Source: Desulfonatronum sp. SC1
GTDB taxonomy: Bacteria > Desulfobacterota > Desulfovibrionia > Desulfovibrionales > Desulfonatronaceae
Assembly (NCBI RefSeq): GCF_003046795.1
Contig: NZ_PZKN01000027.1
Coordinates: forward strand, 1 to 59,368
Direction of reading: 5' to 3'
Length of the DNA: 59,368 bases
Shown here: piece after piece, positions 34,505 through 43,248 of the stretch
Layout: every line of letters starts with the position of its first letter
Numbering within the stretch: the first letter of the stretch is position 1
Notes under the pieces: model-generated
The model's database searches: none
What the model saw: the letters and a program-made list of their open reading frames with translations, nothing else
What the model was told of the DNA's origin: nothing
Program-made: the position numbers and the translations under genes

Positions 34505-34590
34505 GACAAAGTAGGTTTTTTCTCCAGCCGACTTGCCTGGCGAAAAATTCTTACGTCTGCCTTGTTCGTCCTGCATGGTTTAGCGAAGCT
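34505..34590. repeat. Hairpin-bearing intergenic repeat, copy 2
   Basis: TCTCCAGCCGACTTGCCTGG followed by CTTACGTCTGCCTTGTTCGTC resembles the block at about 32890-32945 and its inverse at 32801-32821. It has no coding content. Confidence 0.4.
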
Positions 34591-34837
34591 GGTAATTAAA
34601 AACTATGTATTTCAGGTTGTTAGGTGTTCAATGGCCTTGGCGGGCAATCACCAATTTCTCCCGTGCCTGATTGGAGGAGGAATAGAGCAACGGATCAATT
34701 TCATGTTGTTGAGGATGTTGCCTTTAAAAAAGAAATCGGCTAAGTGCATAATCAAGAAAAAAATGAGTTAGAATTCAATGATGCTGAACTGTCCGACAGC
34801 AGTAAAAATGCTCAACACAGGCTTAAACGGAGACCCT

Positions 34838-35653
34838 ATGCTTACCAGGATCAATCCCTGTGCATCTCCATCAATCATGACCCATCAACCATCAACAGGT
34901 TATCTCTCCATCTTCTCGCTTCTGCTCTTCGCGGGGCTGGCGCTTTTTTCTGTGCCGGCCTTGGCCTCGGCAATCCCTGTCAGCGAGCGGCTGGTGAGCA
35001 TTGAGGTGCAGGACCAGAGTTTTAATCAGGTTCTGGACGCCATTGCGCGGCAAGTGGACGTGAACATCAACTTTATCGGTCAGGAACCACCCGGTAAGAG
35101 GGACGTCAGCCTTAAGGAGGTGCCTATTGGACGAACCATGAATCGTGTAATGCGGCTTTTTGGGGTGGAGAACCACGCGGTATCTTATCATGCCGAGACC
35201 AACACTCTCATGGTGGCCAACCTCAAATCATCGCCTATGGTCGCGGCTTTGTTCTTGGATAATGTCCGGTCAGGACATGATGAGGGACATGGCACGGAAC
35301 CACTTAACGAAGCACAGCTAGAGCAGTTGCGAGAGCATAATCTTCTTATACTGGCTGAGATGGAAGAAAGCGTGCGGCCATTGACTCCTCACCAAATCAG
35401 CCAGTTAAGAGAGCAAAGCGAAGCGAGTGGGGATGAAGTGGATCAACCTTTGACCGAAGATCAGGTTCGGCGTTTACGCGAGCAGAGTGAGTTAGTTGAG
35501 GCACAAGATGAGTTGGCTAGCCAGCCTCTAACGACTGAGCAAATAGAACGTCTGCGCCAGCTGAGCGAGATGATTCAGGAAGAGGATGAGTTGGCTAGCC
35601 GGCCTTTAACAAATGATCAGATTCAGCAACTACGTGAGCAGAGTAGGGAATAA
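34838..35653 (+). CDS. Exported STN-like (secretin N-domain) protein with C-terminal LREQSE repeats
   Basis: This is a 271-residue protein from ATG 34838 (GGAGA upstream); ATG 34877 is an alternative. A signal peptide (L-S-I-F-S-L-L-L-F-A-G-L-A-L-F) ends near A-L-A-S-A. Residues about 50-130 resemble the STN domain of secretins and TonB receptors: V-S-I-E-V-Q-D-Q-S-F-N-Q-V-L-D-A-I-A, V-N-I-N-F-I-G, V-S-L-K-E-V-P-I, then H-A-E-T-N-T-L-M-V. No secretin barrel follows. Instead there are five units of about 26-31 residues, P-L-T-x-x-Q-I-x-x-L-R-E-Q-S-E, predicted helical and acidic. It may be a periplasmic adaptor or pilot-like protein. It has no LLLDE tail. Confidence 0.65.
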   Translation: MLTRINPCASPSIMTHQPSTGYLSIFSLLLFAGLALFSVPALASAIPVSERLVSIEVQDQSFNQVLDAIARQVDVNINFIGQEPPGKRDVSLKEVPIGRTMNRVMRLFGVENHAVSYHAETNTLMVANLKSSPMVAALFLDNVRSGHDEGHGTEPLNEAQLEQLREHNLLILAEMEESVRPLTPHQISQLREQSEASGDEVDQPLTEDQVRRLREQSELVEAQDELASQPLTTEQIERLRQLSEMIQEEDELASRPLTNDQIQQLREQSRE

Positions 35654-35763
35654 GACAGGGGAGCTTCTTTGCGTTGGCGAAATACTATATAACTGTCCTT
35701 AACCTATTAACATGGCGTGCGGAATATTTTTGTTGTCATTTTTAAACCAATGGAGGATTTTTC

Positions 35764-36090
35764 ATGAGAACCGCTAGAATTAGCATGATTTTAATGGTTT
35801 TTTTATTTTCTGGTATATGTTTGAGCATCCCACAAAAGGCAGATGCAGCTGAACTGTGGGTTTCCGTATCGATTGTCCGGATAAACCAAACCGCTTCAAG
35901 ATTGGCCTTTTGGGGGGATGAAATCAACAATACATTTAGTAATAAAGCATTTTGGATCGATTCTAGCCATCCAAAGCAGAAAGAGTTTTTGGCTATTCTC
36001 TTGACTGCAATTTCTACTGGTGAAAATTTGCGCATTCGGTGGAATTCAACTACTGATGAAGTTACTGTTATCGGCACATTTCCAAGTTAG
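35764..36090 (+). CDS. Small exported protein of unknown function
   Basis: This is a 108-residue protein starting after TGGAGGA, with a signal peptide (I-S-M-I-L-M-V-F-L-F-S-G-I-C-L) cut near A-D-A-A-E. The mature part (about 80 residues) begins L-W-V-S-V-S-I-V-R-I-N-Q-T-A and ends E-V-T-V-I-G-T-F-P-S. The mature N-terminus and length resemble small periplasmic proteins of unknown role; I do not recognise the family. Base composition is more AT-rich than region 1. It has no tail. Confidence 0.6.
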   Translation: MRTARISMILMVFLFSGICLSIPQKADAAELWVSVSIVRINQTASRLAFWGDEINNTFSNKAFWIDSSHPKQKEFLAILLTAISTGENLRIRWNSTTDEVTVIGTFPS

Positions 36091-36116
36091 TTTTGCAAGA
36101 ATTTTAAAGAATTAAT

Positions 36117-36187
36117 CGAGCCTGAAAAAGTCATTATTTTCCTTCGCAATGTACTGTATTCTGGCGTATATGACTTTTTCAGGCTCG
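36117..36187. repeat. 17-bp perfect inverted repeat
   Basis: CGAGCCTGAAAAAGTCA (36117-36133) and its exact complement (36171-36187) enclose 37 bases between convergent genes. No T-run follows on either strand, so a standard terminator is uncertain. The TGAAAAAGTC core echoes the MITE-like ends elsewhere. Confidence 0.6.
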
Positions 36188-36230
36188 AAAAAACAGACTT
36201 TTATTTTTTTACGGGCTGCTAGTAGTTTCT

Positions 36231-38660
36231 TTACGTCTTCCTCGTAACCCGTTGCACCATTCGGTAGACCCTTTCGCAGTTTTTCTCATCCCGATATTGA
36301 AAGAAAGAAACGGCGTTTTGCCGTTGCTCGGTGTTCAGTTTAAAATCGCGGTTAGCTAGCTCTTCCAGGGCCGTTGTGAGCTGTTTTTCATCCCTGGCCA
36401 CGGCGGCGAAACGCATATCCTCCTCCCTAGTGCTGAACCCGTGCAGGCAACGTTCGGCCAGAAATGCGTCTATATCGAACTGATAGAGGAGCACGGGCCG
36501 CTGCATGTAGGCCATGTCCCACATGATGCTGGAATAGTCGGTGATCAAAACACAGGCTTGCTGCAACACATTGCGCAAGGGAACAGCGTCGTCACTGTAT
36601 TCGATTATGATGCGTTGTGAGGCGAATCCGGCAAAATGATTGGCATGCTCCTTCATCCGGAAGTGGAAGCGCACCCTCAGGCGTAGGTCCTGTTCGCACA
36701 GTAAAACGTCAAGGTCGGGGTGTGACAGGAAGGACCGGATGCGCCGGAAATAGAAGGACTCAATAAATTCCTCGGGGGCCATCCGGTCCAGCCGTTTGCG
36801 CCAGGTCAGGGCGAACAGGACCTCACGGTCCGCTTTTTGGCCAAGTAGCTCGTCAAAGCGGGGGAGCCCCGTAATCATGATCCGCCCTGGATCCCGAATC
36901 ATCCAATCCCTGATTTTTTGCGTCTTTTCCAGTTCAGATACAGCGATGATCTTGTCGAATCTGTTGGCGACAGAGCGTAAATAGACACCAGGTCCGTATA
37001 AAGTTACGCCGTGGGTCAAAAAAATGGTTTGCACACCAGGCAGGGCGAACCGAAGAACTGGGTAATCGCAGATGTCGTCCTCCTTGTTCGTGAATAAAAA
37101 CACGTTGGCCAAGCAGAGCAGGCGCACATAGGACCAAGTGTTTTTGCGCACAGCCCGGGCAGGGTCAGGGAAATCCGCCGGCAATCGCACGTCTTTGTTC
37201 AAGATGTAATAAATATCCGTATGTTTTTTTTCAGCCAAGCAGTACTTGAAAAAAACATAGCCGTTCTCCTCGCAGCCGTTGCCTTCGCGCTCCGCCACCA
37301 GCCAGACTCTTTTCTTTGTGCAACAACGGAGTAATATTCTGAGAAACAGCAAAAGCATTATTAAGGTAATCCGCCGCAAATATGTGGAAAATATCCTTTT
37401 CCAAGAATTTTCGGCAATCTTCGCATAGCTTCTGGAAAATGTGTTTTTCACCTTTTTCCCGGCCCGGTACGTGCCCAGACACAAATCGTGCAGGTAAGGA
37501 CGCCGCATCCATTCCTTGCAATGATTCTCATACCGCGAGAGCGCTTTATCCTCGGGGGAAGTTTTGAGGGGGGGCTTTACATTCAGAACGCACTTCATGC
37601 CCTGTCTGCATGAGTCAAGAGCATCCATGTACAGTATATGACATACACGGTCATTGTGCTCCAACTGGGAAAAAAAATCTTTCACTGCAACGAGATTGTT
37701 TCTGGAATGTAGCACCGCTGCTGCATGCCGGAAATATCCTGCCCGGATCATCAGAAAGGGTAATATGAAATTTTCGGCATGCCTCACGATTAATTGCACA
37801 TTGATGTTTTCAAGTAATAACCGCAGTTCGCGATAATACACGGCATCGGCATCGGGAAAAAATGATGACCGCACGAAAAACCGCATGAACCTGATTACGG
37901 TTCGTTCTTCCAGCAGCGCAAGCAGGGTCGGATTATTTTGCCGCTGGTATTCCTCCAGGCAGGCGCGATAGATTCCGGCACACTGGATGATCCGGTCCGG
38001 GGAAAAGGTTTGCGTGCCTGACGGCGCGCTGCCGCGTTCTCGGCCGCGATACTCATGAATGATTTCCGGTAGGATGGCGACGCGTTCAGCCATTAGCGAC
38101 GCCTTGTAGCTGAAAAATACATCCTCGCAGTAACTGTTCTCCGGGAAGCTGATATTATGCTTTTGCAGAAACGACCGGCGATAGAGTTTGTTGCAGGTGC
38201 TGGGATCGGCCAAAAGCAGTGGGAAGTCGTGGATCGTGGTGCAAGGCGTCTCAATGCGGTAAGCAGAATATCCTTCGTTGATCCATTTTTTTTTGGTGCT
38301 GAAGGACTGGGCCATGCCGACCACGAAATCGGACCGGTGTTCATGAGCGTAGGCATGAAACCGGGTCAATGTATGGCGGTACAGGCGATCATCCGAATCC
38401 AGAAACAGTACAAACTTCCCGATTGCCCGGGCCAAACCGGTGTTTCTGGCCTTGCCTTGGCGGCCATGGGTCTGGAGCAGGGCGGTGATATTGGAGTGCT
38501 TGGCGGCATAGGCTTGCATGATGTCTCGGCTGTTGTCAGTGCTTTCGTCGTCCACCAGGATGATTTCCAGTTTCAGGGAAGGCACTGCCAGGACCGAATC
38601 AATGCATTCGGGCAGCCATTCGGCTGTGTTGTAGACGGGAATGATGACGGAGATGTCCAT
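36231..38660 (-). CDS. GT2 glycosyltransferase / CDP-glycerol glycerophosphotransferase fusion
   Basis: This is an 809-residue protein from the ATG at 38660, which begins the GT2 domain directly (M-D-I-S-V-I-I-P-V-Y-N-T). A frame open a further 54 codons 5' has no homologous content. Residues 1-230 form a GT-A fold with D-D-E-S-T-D-N-S and L-D-S-D-D-R (metal-binding DxD). After a linker with a hydrophobic segment near 455-475, the C-terminal ~330 residues are TagB/TagF-like (PF04464): T-H-G-V-T-L-Y-G-P-G, then I-T-D-Y-S-S-I-M-W-D-M-A and R-P-V-L-L-Y-Q-F-D. It is predicted to add a sugar and a polyol phosphate to the exported glycan. It is last in the polysaccharide operon. Confidence 0.85.
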   Translation of the reverse strand: MDISVIIPVYNTAEWLPECIDSVLAVPSLKLEIILVDDESTDNSRDIMQAYAAKHSNITALLQTHGRQGKARNTGLARAIGKFVLFLDSDDRLYRHTLTRFHAYAHEHRSDFVVGMAQSFSTKKKWINEGYSAYRIETPCTTIHDFPLLLADPSTCNKLYRRSFLQKHNISFPENSYCEDVFFSYKASLMAERVAILPEIIHEYRGRERGSAPSGTQTFSPDRIIQCAGIYRACLEEYQRQNNPTLLALLEERTVIRFMRFFVRSSFFPDADAVYYRELRLLLENINVQLIVRHAENFILPFLMIRAGYFRHAAAVLHSRNNLVAVKDFFSQLEHNDRVCHILYMDALDSCRQGMKCVLNVKPPLKTSPEDKALSRYENHCKEWMRRPYLHDLCLGTYRAGKKVKNTFSRSYAKIAENSWKRIFSTYLRRITLIMLLLFLRILLRCCTKKRVWLVAEREGNGCEENGYVFFKYCLAEKKHTDIYYILNKDVRLPADFPDPARAVRKNTWSYVRLLCLANVFLFTNKEDDICDYPVLRFALPGVQTIFLTHGVTLYGPGVYLRSVANRFDKIIAVSELEKTQKIRDWMIRDPGRIMITGLPRFDELLGQKADREVLFALTWRKRLDRMAPEEFIESFYFRRIRSFLSHPDLDVLLCEQDLRLRVRFHFRMKEHANHFAGFASQRIIIEYSDDAVPLRNVLQQACVLITDYSSIMWDMAYMQRPVLLYQFDIDAFLAERCLHGFSTREEDMRFAAVARDEKQLTTALEELANRDFKLNTEQRQNAVSFFQYRDEKNCERVYRMVQRVTRKT

Positions 38661-38912
38661 TGTAGTGTTGCTTTTTACCATGGAGAGCAGTGGGGTATGG
38701 AGGAGGGCTGCGGCTTGGAAAAAGTTCAAACCGTGGAACCGCCCGCTCCTGTTGGTCGCACAGGACGCTAATGTCGCCAAGGAAATAAATCTTGGAAAGC
38801 AGTGAAGAAAGCTGTTTTCCAAAGGGATTGCCTAAAACCGCGATGCCGGAATCTCTTCTTGGCGCACCCTTTGCTTGTGCGTAGCGAGCGGTTCGCGATA
38901 ACCCTATTCATA

Positions 38913-40859
38913 TTACAGGTTATCACTGTGTTGTTCCAGCCATTTTTCAGGATCTTGGCAAAAAACTTCATAAGCATTCAGCACGTTGTCCGGATTGTCA
39001 TCCATGAGCAACCGGCCCTGTTCCAGCCAGAGCGCGCGGGAGCAGAGATTCTTGATTTGCTCAGGGCTGTGGGAGACAAGCAGCACGCTTTTGGCTTTTT
39101 CACGCATGGCGGACATCCGCGCGGCGGCCTTGGTCTGGAAGGCCTTGTCGCCCACGGACATGGTCTCATCCAGGATCAAAATTTCCGGGTCCACGGCCGT
39201 GGCCACGGCAAAGCCGAGCCGGCTTTTCATCCCGCTGGAGTAGGTGCGCACGGGCTGGTCCATGAACTCGCCCAGTTCAGCAAAGGCCTCGATCTCGGGC
39301 AGCAGGATCTTGGTCCTGGCCCGGCTCAACCCCAGCAGGCTGGCGCTGACATAAACATTGTCCCGGCCGCTCAGTTCAGGCTTGAACCCCACGCCCAGGG
39401 CCAGTAGCTGGACCCGGCCCCACACGTCCACGCGGCCTTCGTCAGGCTGATAAACGCCGCAGCAGAGCATGGCCAGGGTACTCTTGCCGGAGCCGTTGCG
39501 GCCGATCAGGGCGATGGTTTCGCCTTCATGCAGGGCAAAGGAGACGTTGCGCAAGGCCCAGAACGATGCGGCCGGTCTGCGGCGGGCATCCCGGAAAAAC
39601 CATGTTCCGCGTTTACGCGGAAAAAACAGGCCGACGTTGTCAAAAACAAGGACGGCAGAGTGCGCGTCTGTCGGGGGCGAAGCGGCCCGGACCTGCTCTA
39701 TGGCCGGCGGGTGCGGATCCGGCAGGAGCTGGACATCTTGAGACCGGGACAAATCATCTCGGCTGATGGCCACAGTCTCGGCCGGGACGCGGTCAGCCAG
39801 CGGCTGCTCAAGCAGCGCCTCCGGCACCGGTTCAGTCAAGGGCATCGGTTCTTCTCTGTCCTCTTCGCGCAGCCACGCTTCCACCATTCCGGCAACCCTG
39901 TCCGGCACGTTGTGGAGCGCATAGACCTGGGGCGCGTGCAGCCCCTCCAGGGTCGGCAAGAAATGCTCCTTTTTCTGTGTACCTGACTCCAGGTCAAACT
40001 CCACCAGCCGCGGCATAATCTGGGTCGGTGCAACCTTGGCGGGATGGCAGACGCCGTAGATCAAGTGCTGCTCGTGGGCAGCCATGCCCCGGACGTACTG
40101 CACGCTCTCCGGCCAGAGCTCAAAATCCAGGGCTGGAGCGATAGTGCGCGTGGCCGGGGCATCAGGTTCGCTGACCGGCCAGGGATACACAACGATCTCC
40201 CCGGCCTGGATGTTCGAGACGTACAAATGCCTGTCGTACAGGACTGTCCCGTGAGGGTTGAAGTTCATGCGCAAAAGCAATTTGCCGCTGTCCAAGGCTA
40301 TGAGCGCGCCTTGATCTCCGTTGTTCAGATAAGACATGACCAGCACCGGCCCGTGCATCGGATCCTGGAACAGGTGCCGGACCACGCCGAAGGTAAAGGT
40401 TCTTTGCAGGGCTGCCTTGGAAGGCAGGGGGAACAGGTCCGGGGCGATCTCCCAGAAAAAACGGCGTTGGACCAACCGACCCTGCATATCGAACTGATCC
40501 AGGGCGCACTGCGCGTTAAAGGGCACGAAAACGCGATCCTGGGACTGGTCCGCGAACACCGTGTGCAGATTGGCCTGCCGCGACGGACCAAGTACCCATT
40601 CCGGCAGGATCACGGTTCGTTCCAGGGCGAACAGATCACGGCCTTGCGTGCACAGCCTGAAGACAAACATGGCGTTGGTAGCGACGGCATAGAGGTGGCT
40701 GCCGGTCCAGTGCAGGCCCCGCAGGTGGCAGTGGCGCACGGGTAGGCCAGTCATATCCACAAGCTGGACATGGCGAAGGGCAGGTCTGTCCAGATCCAGA
40801 AGGGCTAAACCGCCGGCGTTGTCTTTGCGGGAAAAGAGGCTGGTTAGAAAAAGTTGCAT
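38913..40859 (-). CDS. ABC-type polysaccharide exporter ATPase with large N-terminal extension
   Basis: This is a 648-residue protein. The C-terminal part (about 404-648) is a complete Wzt/TagH/KpsT-type nucleotide-binding domain: Walker A G-R-N-G-S-G-K-S-T (453-461), signature Y-S-S-G-M-K-S (540-546), Walker B L-I-L-D-E-T (561-566), His597. Residues 1-330 are an unrelated beta-rich domain (repeated L-Y-A-V-A-T, L-Y-V-S-N-I, L-I-Y-G-V-C-H) that looks like a WD/NHL-type propeller, joined by a Pro/Glu-rich linker. Usual Wzt proteins have a C-terminal carbohydrate-binding domain instead, which is absent here. The permease gene lies 142 bp upstream. It energises glycan export across the inner membrane. 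Confidence 0.88.
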   Translation of the reverse strand: MQLFLTSLFSRKDNAGGLALLDLDRPALRHVQLVDMTGLPVRHCHLRGLHWTGSHLYAVATNAMFVFRLCTQGRDLFALERTVILPEWVLGPSRQANLHTVFADQSQDRVFVPFNAQCALDQFDMQGRLVQRRFFWEIAPDLFPLPSKAALQRTFTFGVVRHLFQDPMHGPVLVMSYLNNGDQGALIALDSGKLLLRMNFNPHGTVLYDRHLYVSNIQAGEIVVYPWPVSEPDAPATRTIAPALDFELWPESVQYVRGMAAHEQHLIYGVCHPAKVAPTQIMPRLVEFDLESGTQKKEHFLPTLEGLHAPQVYALHNVPDRVAGMVEAWLREEDREEPMPLTEPVPEALLEQPLADRVPAETVAISRDDLSRSQDVQLLPDPHPPAIEQVRAASPPTDAHSAVLVFDNVGLFFPRKRGTWFFRDARRRPAASFWALRNVSFALHEGETIALIGRNGSGKSTLAMLCCGVYQPDEGRVDVWGRVQLLALGVGFKPELSGRDNVYVSASLLGLSRARTKILLPEIEAFAELGEFMDQPVRTYSSGMKSRLGFAVATAVDPEILILDETMSVGDKAFQTKAAARMSAMREKAKSVLLVSHSPEQIKNLCSRALWLEQGRLLMDDNPDNVLNAYEVFCQDPEKWLEQHSDNL

Positions 40860-41000
40860 GGTAAGTATATGTCAGTTGTTCAAAAAAAATGCCATGGAGA
40901 GCAGGGAGTGCATATAGGAGAACCTGCAACCCGGAGAAGGTTCACCCCATGGGAACTCCGATCTTATTTTGTCGCTCAGAACCCTTGTCGCGCAAAGCCG

Positions 41001-41786
41001 TCAGAGATACTTGGGCGCCTTGGCCTCGAAGCGGTGAAAAAAACTCAGCCCCGCTTGCACCAGAACCAGGGAGGCAAGCAGGACCAGAGCGTAGCTCCGC
41101 AGATTAAACATCTGCCCGATGAAAAGCGCGTCACGGGCCGCGGTGATGACGTGCAGCATGGGGTTTAAGGCGTACAGAGTTTTTGCGAAATCCGGCAGCT
41201 TTTCCAGGGCGTATATCCGTTCCGGAGAGTAGAGCACCGGACTCATGTACAGGCCCAGGCGCATGGCATAGGGCAGCAGCTTGCCCGTATCAGGTAGGTA
41301 GACTTCGAGGATGGACAAAAACAGGCCCAAGCCGAAGGTCAACAATATCAACGGCGCGATCAAAAGCGGTGCGGCTAGGGTGTGCCACCCCAGGGCCTCA
41401 TGATTCCAGACCGCAATGATGGACAAACCGATCAGAAAAAAGAAGGATTGGACAACTGGCGGAATCAGGACATAGAGATGCAGAGGCAAAGGGGTCTGGC
41501 GGATCAGGGAGGCATTGCCCGTGAGCGATTTGGCCCCGATGGTCACGGACCGGGAAAAGGCCTGCCAGCAGACCAGCCCGCAGAGCACGAAGATGTGGTA
41601 ACCTGGTCCGCCGCGTTCAAATACGATTTTAACCACAAAGGTGTAGATGGCCATCAGGGCCAGTGGGTCGAGGATCCACCACAGTACGCCTAGTCGGGTT
41701 GTCGTGATCGTGGTCTTGATATTGACCATGAACTGGCTGCGCAGAGCATGGCGGTGGGTGTACAAATTCCGGAACAATTGGATCAT
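41001..41786 (-). CDS. ABC-2 type polysaccharide export permease (Wzm/TagG-like)
   Basis: This is a 261-residue protein with about six hydrophobic segments and the ABC-2 family start M-I-Q-L-F-R-N-L-Y, then L-G-V-L-W-W-I-L-D-P-L-A-L-M-A-I-Y-T-F-V. The family pattern continues with N-P-M-L-H-V-I-T-A-A-R-D-A-L and a final F-H-R-F-E-A-K-A-P-K-Y-L. Length matches Wzm/TagG. It pairs with the ATPase gene immediately downstream. It predicts ABC-dependent export of a finished lipid-linked glycan rather than a Wzx/Wzy route. Confidence 0.88.
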   Translation of the reverse strand: MIQLFRNLYTHRHALRSQFMVNIKTTITTTRLGVLWWILDPLALMAIYTFVVKIVFERGGPGYHIFVLCGLVCWQAFSRSVTIGAKSLTGNASLIRQTPLPLHLYVLIPPVVQSFFFLIGLSIIAVWNHEALGWHTLAAPLLIAPLILLTFGLGLFLSILEVYLPDTGKLLPYAMRLGLYMSPVLYSPERIYALEKLPDFAKTLYALNPMLHVITAARDALFIGQMFNLRSYALVLLASLVLVQAGLSFFHRFEAKAPKYL

Positions 41787-41811
41787 GGGAAAAACCGGTA
41801 AGTATGCCTGC

Positions 41812-43089
41812 TCATACCTGTTGTTTTTGAATACCTTCTCCGGCCCTGGCCTTGCCCCGGCCTGTGAGTATGTCCCTGGCCAGCACGGCTAGGTAGTAAG
41901 GTGCGAGAATTGTATTTTTGCCTGGTTTGGTGAGCGCTTGCACGATTATGTGTCCCAGGCGGAAGGAATAAGAGTGCTTCAGGCGAAGGGTTTCATTTCT
42001 GGATTTTTCTAGCCTTTCCTGCATGGCCGCGACATGTTTCTGTTCCTTGGCCACTTTTTGCTTTTCCTGCTGCAGTTCTTCCTGCACCTGACGTAGGCTG
42101 ACCGCCCGGACACGATTTTCTTTCAGCTCGTCGTGCAGATCTTTGAGCTGCTTCAGGTATTCGTTGTTTTGCAGGGTCAGGTTGTGCAGATCCTTTTCCA
42201 ACTCTGAAACACTTTTGCTGTTTTTTTGTTGAGCTTGCCGACTAATACGCCGCTGGGCCTCCAGGTGCCAGCCCTTGAACCCGTCCATGGCCTTGCGGCA
42301 TTCCTTGACCACGGCCATCAGTCGCTGACGGTCGAAGTCCGCTCCCCGACAATCCTTGAGAACGTCATAAAGCTTGAGCACGTATTCATTCTGAACCTCG
42401 TAGTCCTCGTACACGGCCCGGTTCAGGTTGGGCTTGATCACGTCCTTGAGTGCTTCCTTAGCGTTTCCTGAAAAGTATTGATCCAAGCCCGTATAGCGCA
42501 AAAGCTCCTGGGCCTGCTCCATTGGCCGGGTGAACCAATCCTCATAGTGGACGATGAAGCAGTCCGCGGCGGTGTGGTGCAGGGCGTCGGTTGTTCGTTG
42601 AAGCCACTGGAGTTCCGTGATTGCCTCCTCACGGTTGATCTGGCGTTTGAGCGAGGAGGCTACAGACGCAGGAGCGCGAGCCGCTAGGATATAGACAGGC
42701 ACCGTGCCGGGCGAGTTGAGTATCCTGTTCCAAAGGGGCAGGAACGTAACCGTCCTGGGATCCTTGAAGCCCCAGATTGTGTTAGCATCTGACAGTCTGC
42801 TTTCCAGCACTTTCCGGAGCCTTGGTCTGGCTTTTCTGGCCGGCTCTGCTTCCAGCCAGCCTTCAGGCAAAGGCAGGGTCGGCAATGATCCCAAATCAAC
42901 CAGAAGCTGCTTATGAATTTCGACAATCTCGGCATCCTCGAAAAAGCCTTCGGGGTTGGCTACGCTTGCGGGGATCATGTTCTCGGACAAGCGCATGCCC
43001 ATGGCCCCAAGCGCTTTCATAAGTAGGGAGGTTCCTGAGCGGCCGGGGCTGAGGACGACGATTACGCGTTTTGTTTGTTCATCCGTCAT
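41812..43089 (-). CDS. Sulfotransferase-family protein with C-terminal coiled coil
   Basis: From ATG 43089 this is 425 residues; ATG 43101 or TTG 43113 are possible earlier starts, with no clear ribosome site to decide. The 5'-phosphosulfate loop V-L-S-P-G-R-S-G-T-S-L-L and a later I-L-A-A-R-A-P-A-S-V-A-S-S-L region mark a PAPS-dependent sulfotransferase. The W-G-F-K-D-P-R motif is typical of this bacterial clade. Residues about 275-375 form a coiled coil (E-L-E-K-D-L-H-N-L, Q-V-Q-E-E-L-Q-Q-E-K-Q), which is unusual and suggests oligomerisation or docking. Probable role: sulfating a sugar of the exported glycan. Its 3' end is 26 bp from the permease gene. Confidence 0.8.
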   Translation of the reverse strand: MTDEQTKRVIVVLSPGRSGTSLLMKALGAMGMRLSENMIPASVANPEGFFEDAEIVEIHKQLLVDLGSLPTLPLPEGWLEAEPARKARPRLRKVLESRLSDANTIWGFKDPRTVTFLPLWNRILNSPGTVPVYILAARAPASVASSLKRQINREEAITELQWLQRTTDALHHTAADCFIVHYEDWFTRPMEQAQELLRYTGLDQYFSGNAKEALKDVIKPNLNRAVYEDYEVQNEYVLKLYDVLKDCRGADFDRQRLMAVVKECRKAMDGFKGWHLEAQRRISRQAQQKNSKSVSELEKDLHNLTLQNNEYLKQLKDLHDELKENRVRAVSLRQVQEELQQEKQKVAKEQKHVAAMQERLEKSRNETLRLKHSYSFRLGHIIVQALTKPGKNTILAPYYLAVLARDILTGRGKARAGEGIQKQQV

Positions 43090-43248
43090 TTTTCTGTGCA
43101 TATTCCTATACAAGAGTGTTGAAATTCAAAATTCGAAGCAATTCCAAATACTAAAATCATTTTTTCACCATGGAGAGCGTATAGGGGGCTGCGGCCCAAA
43201 AACCAATCTATTCTCCCTGTCTCTCCCTGTTTTCCATGGTGAGCATTC

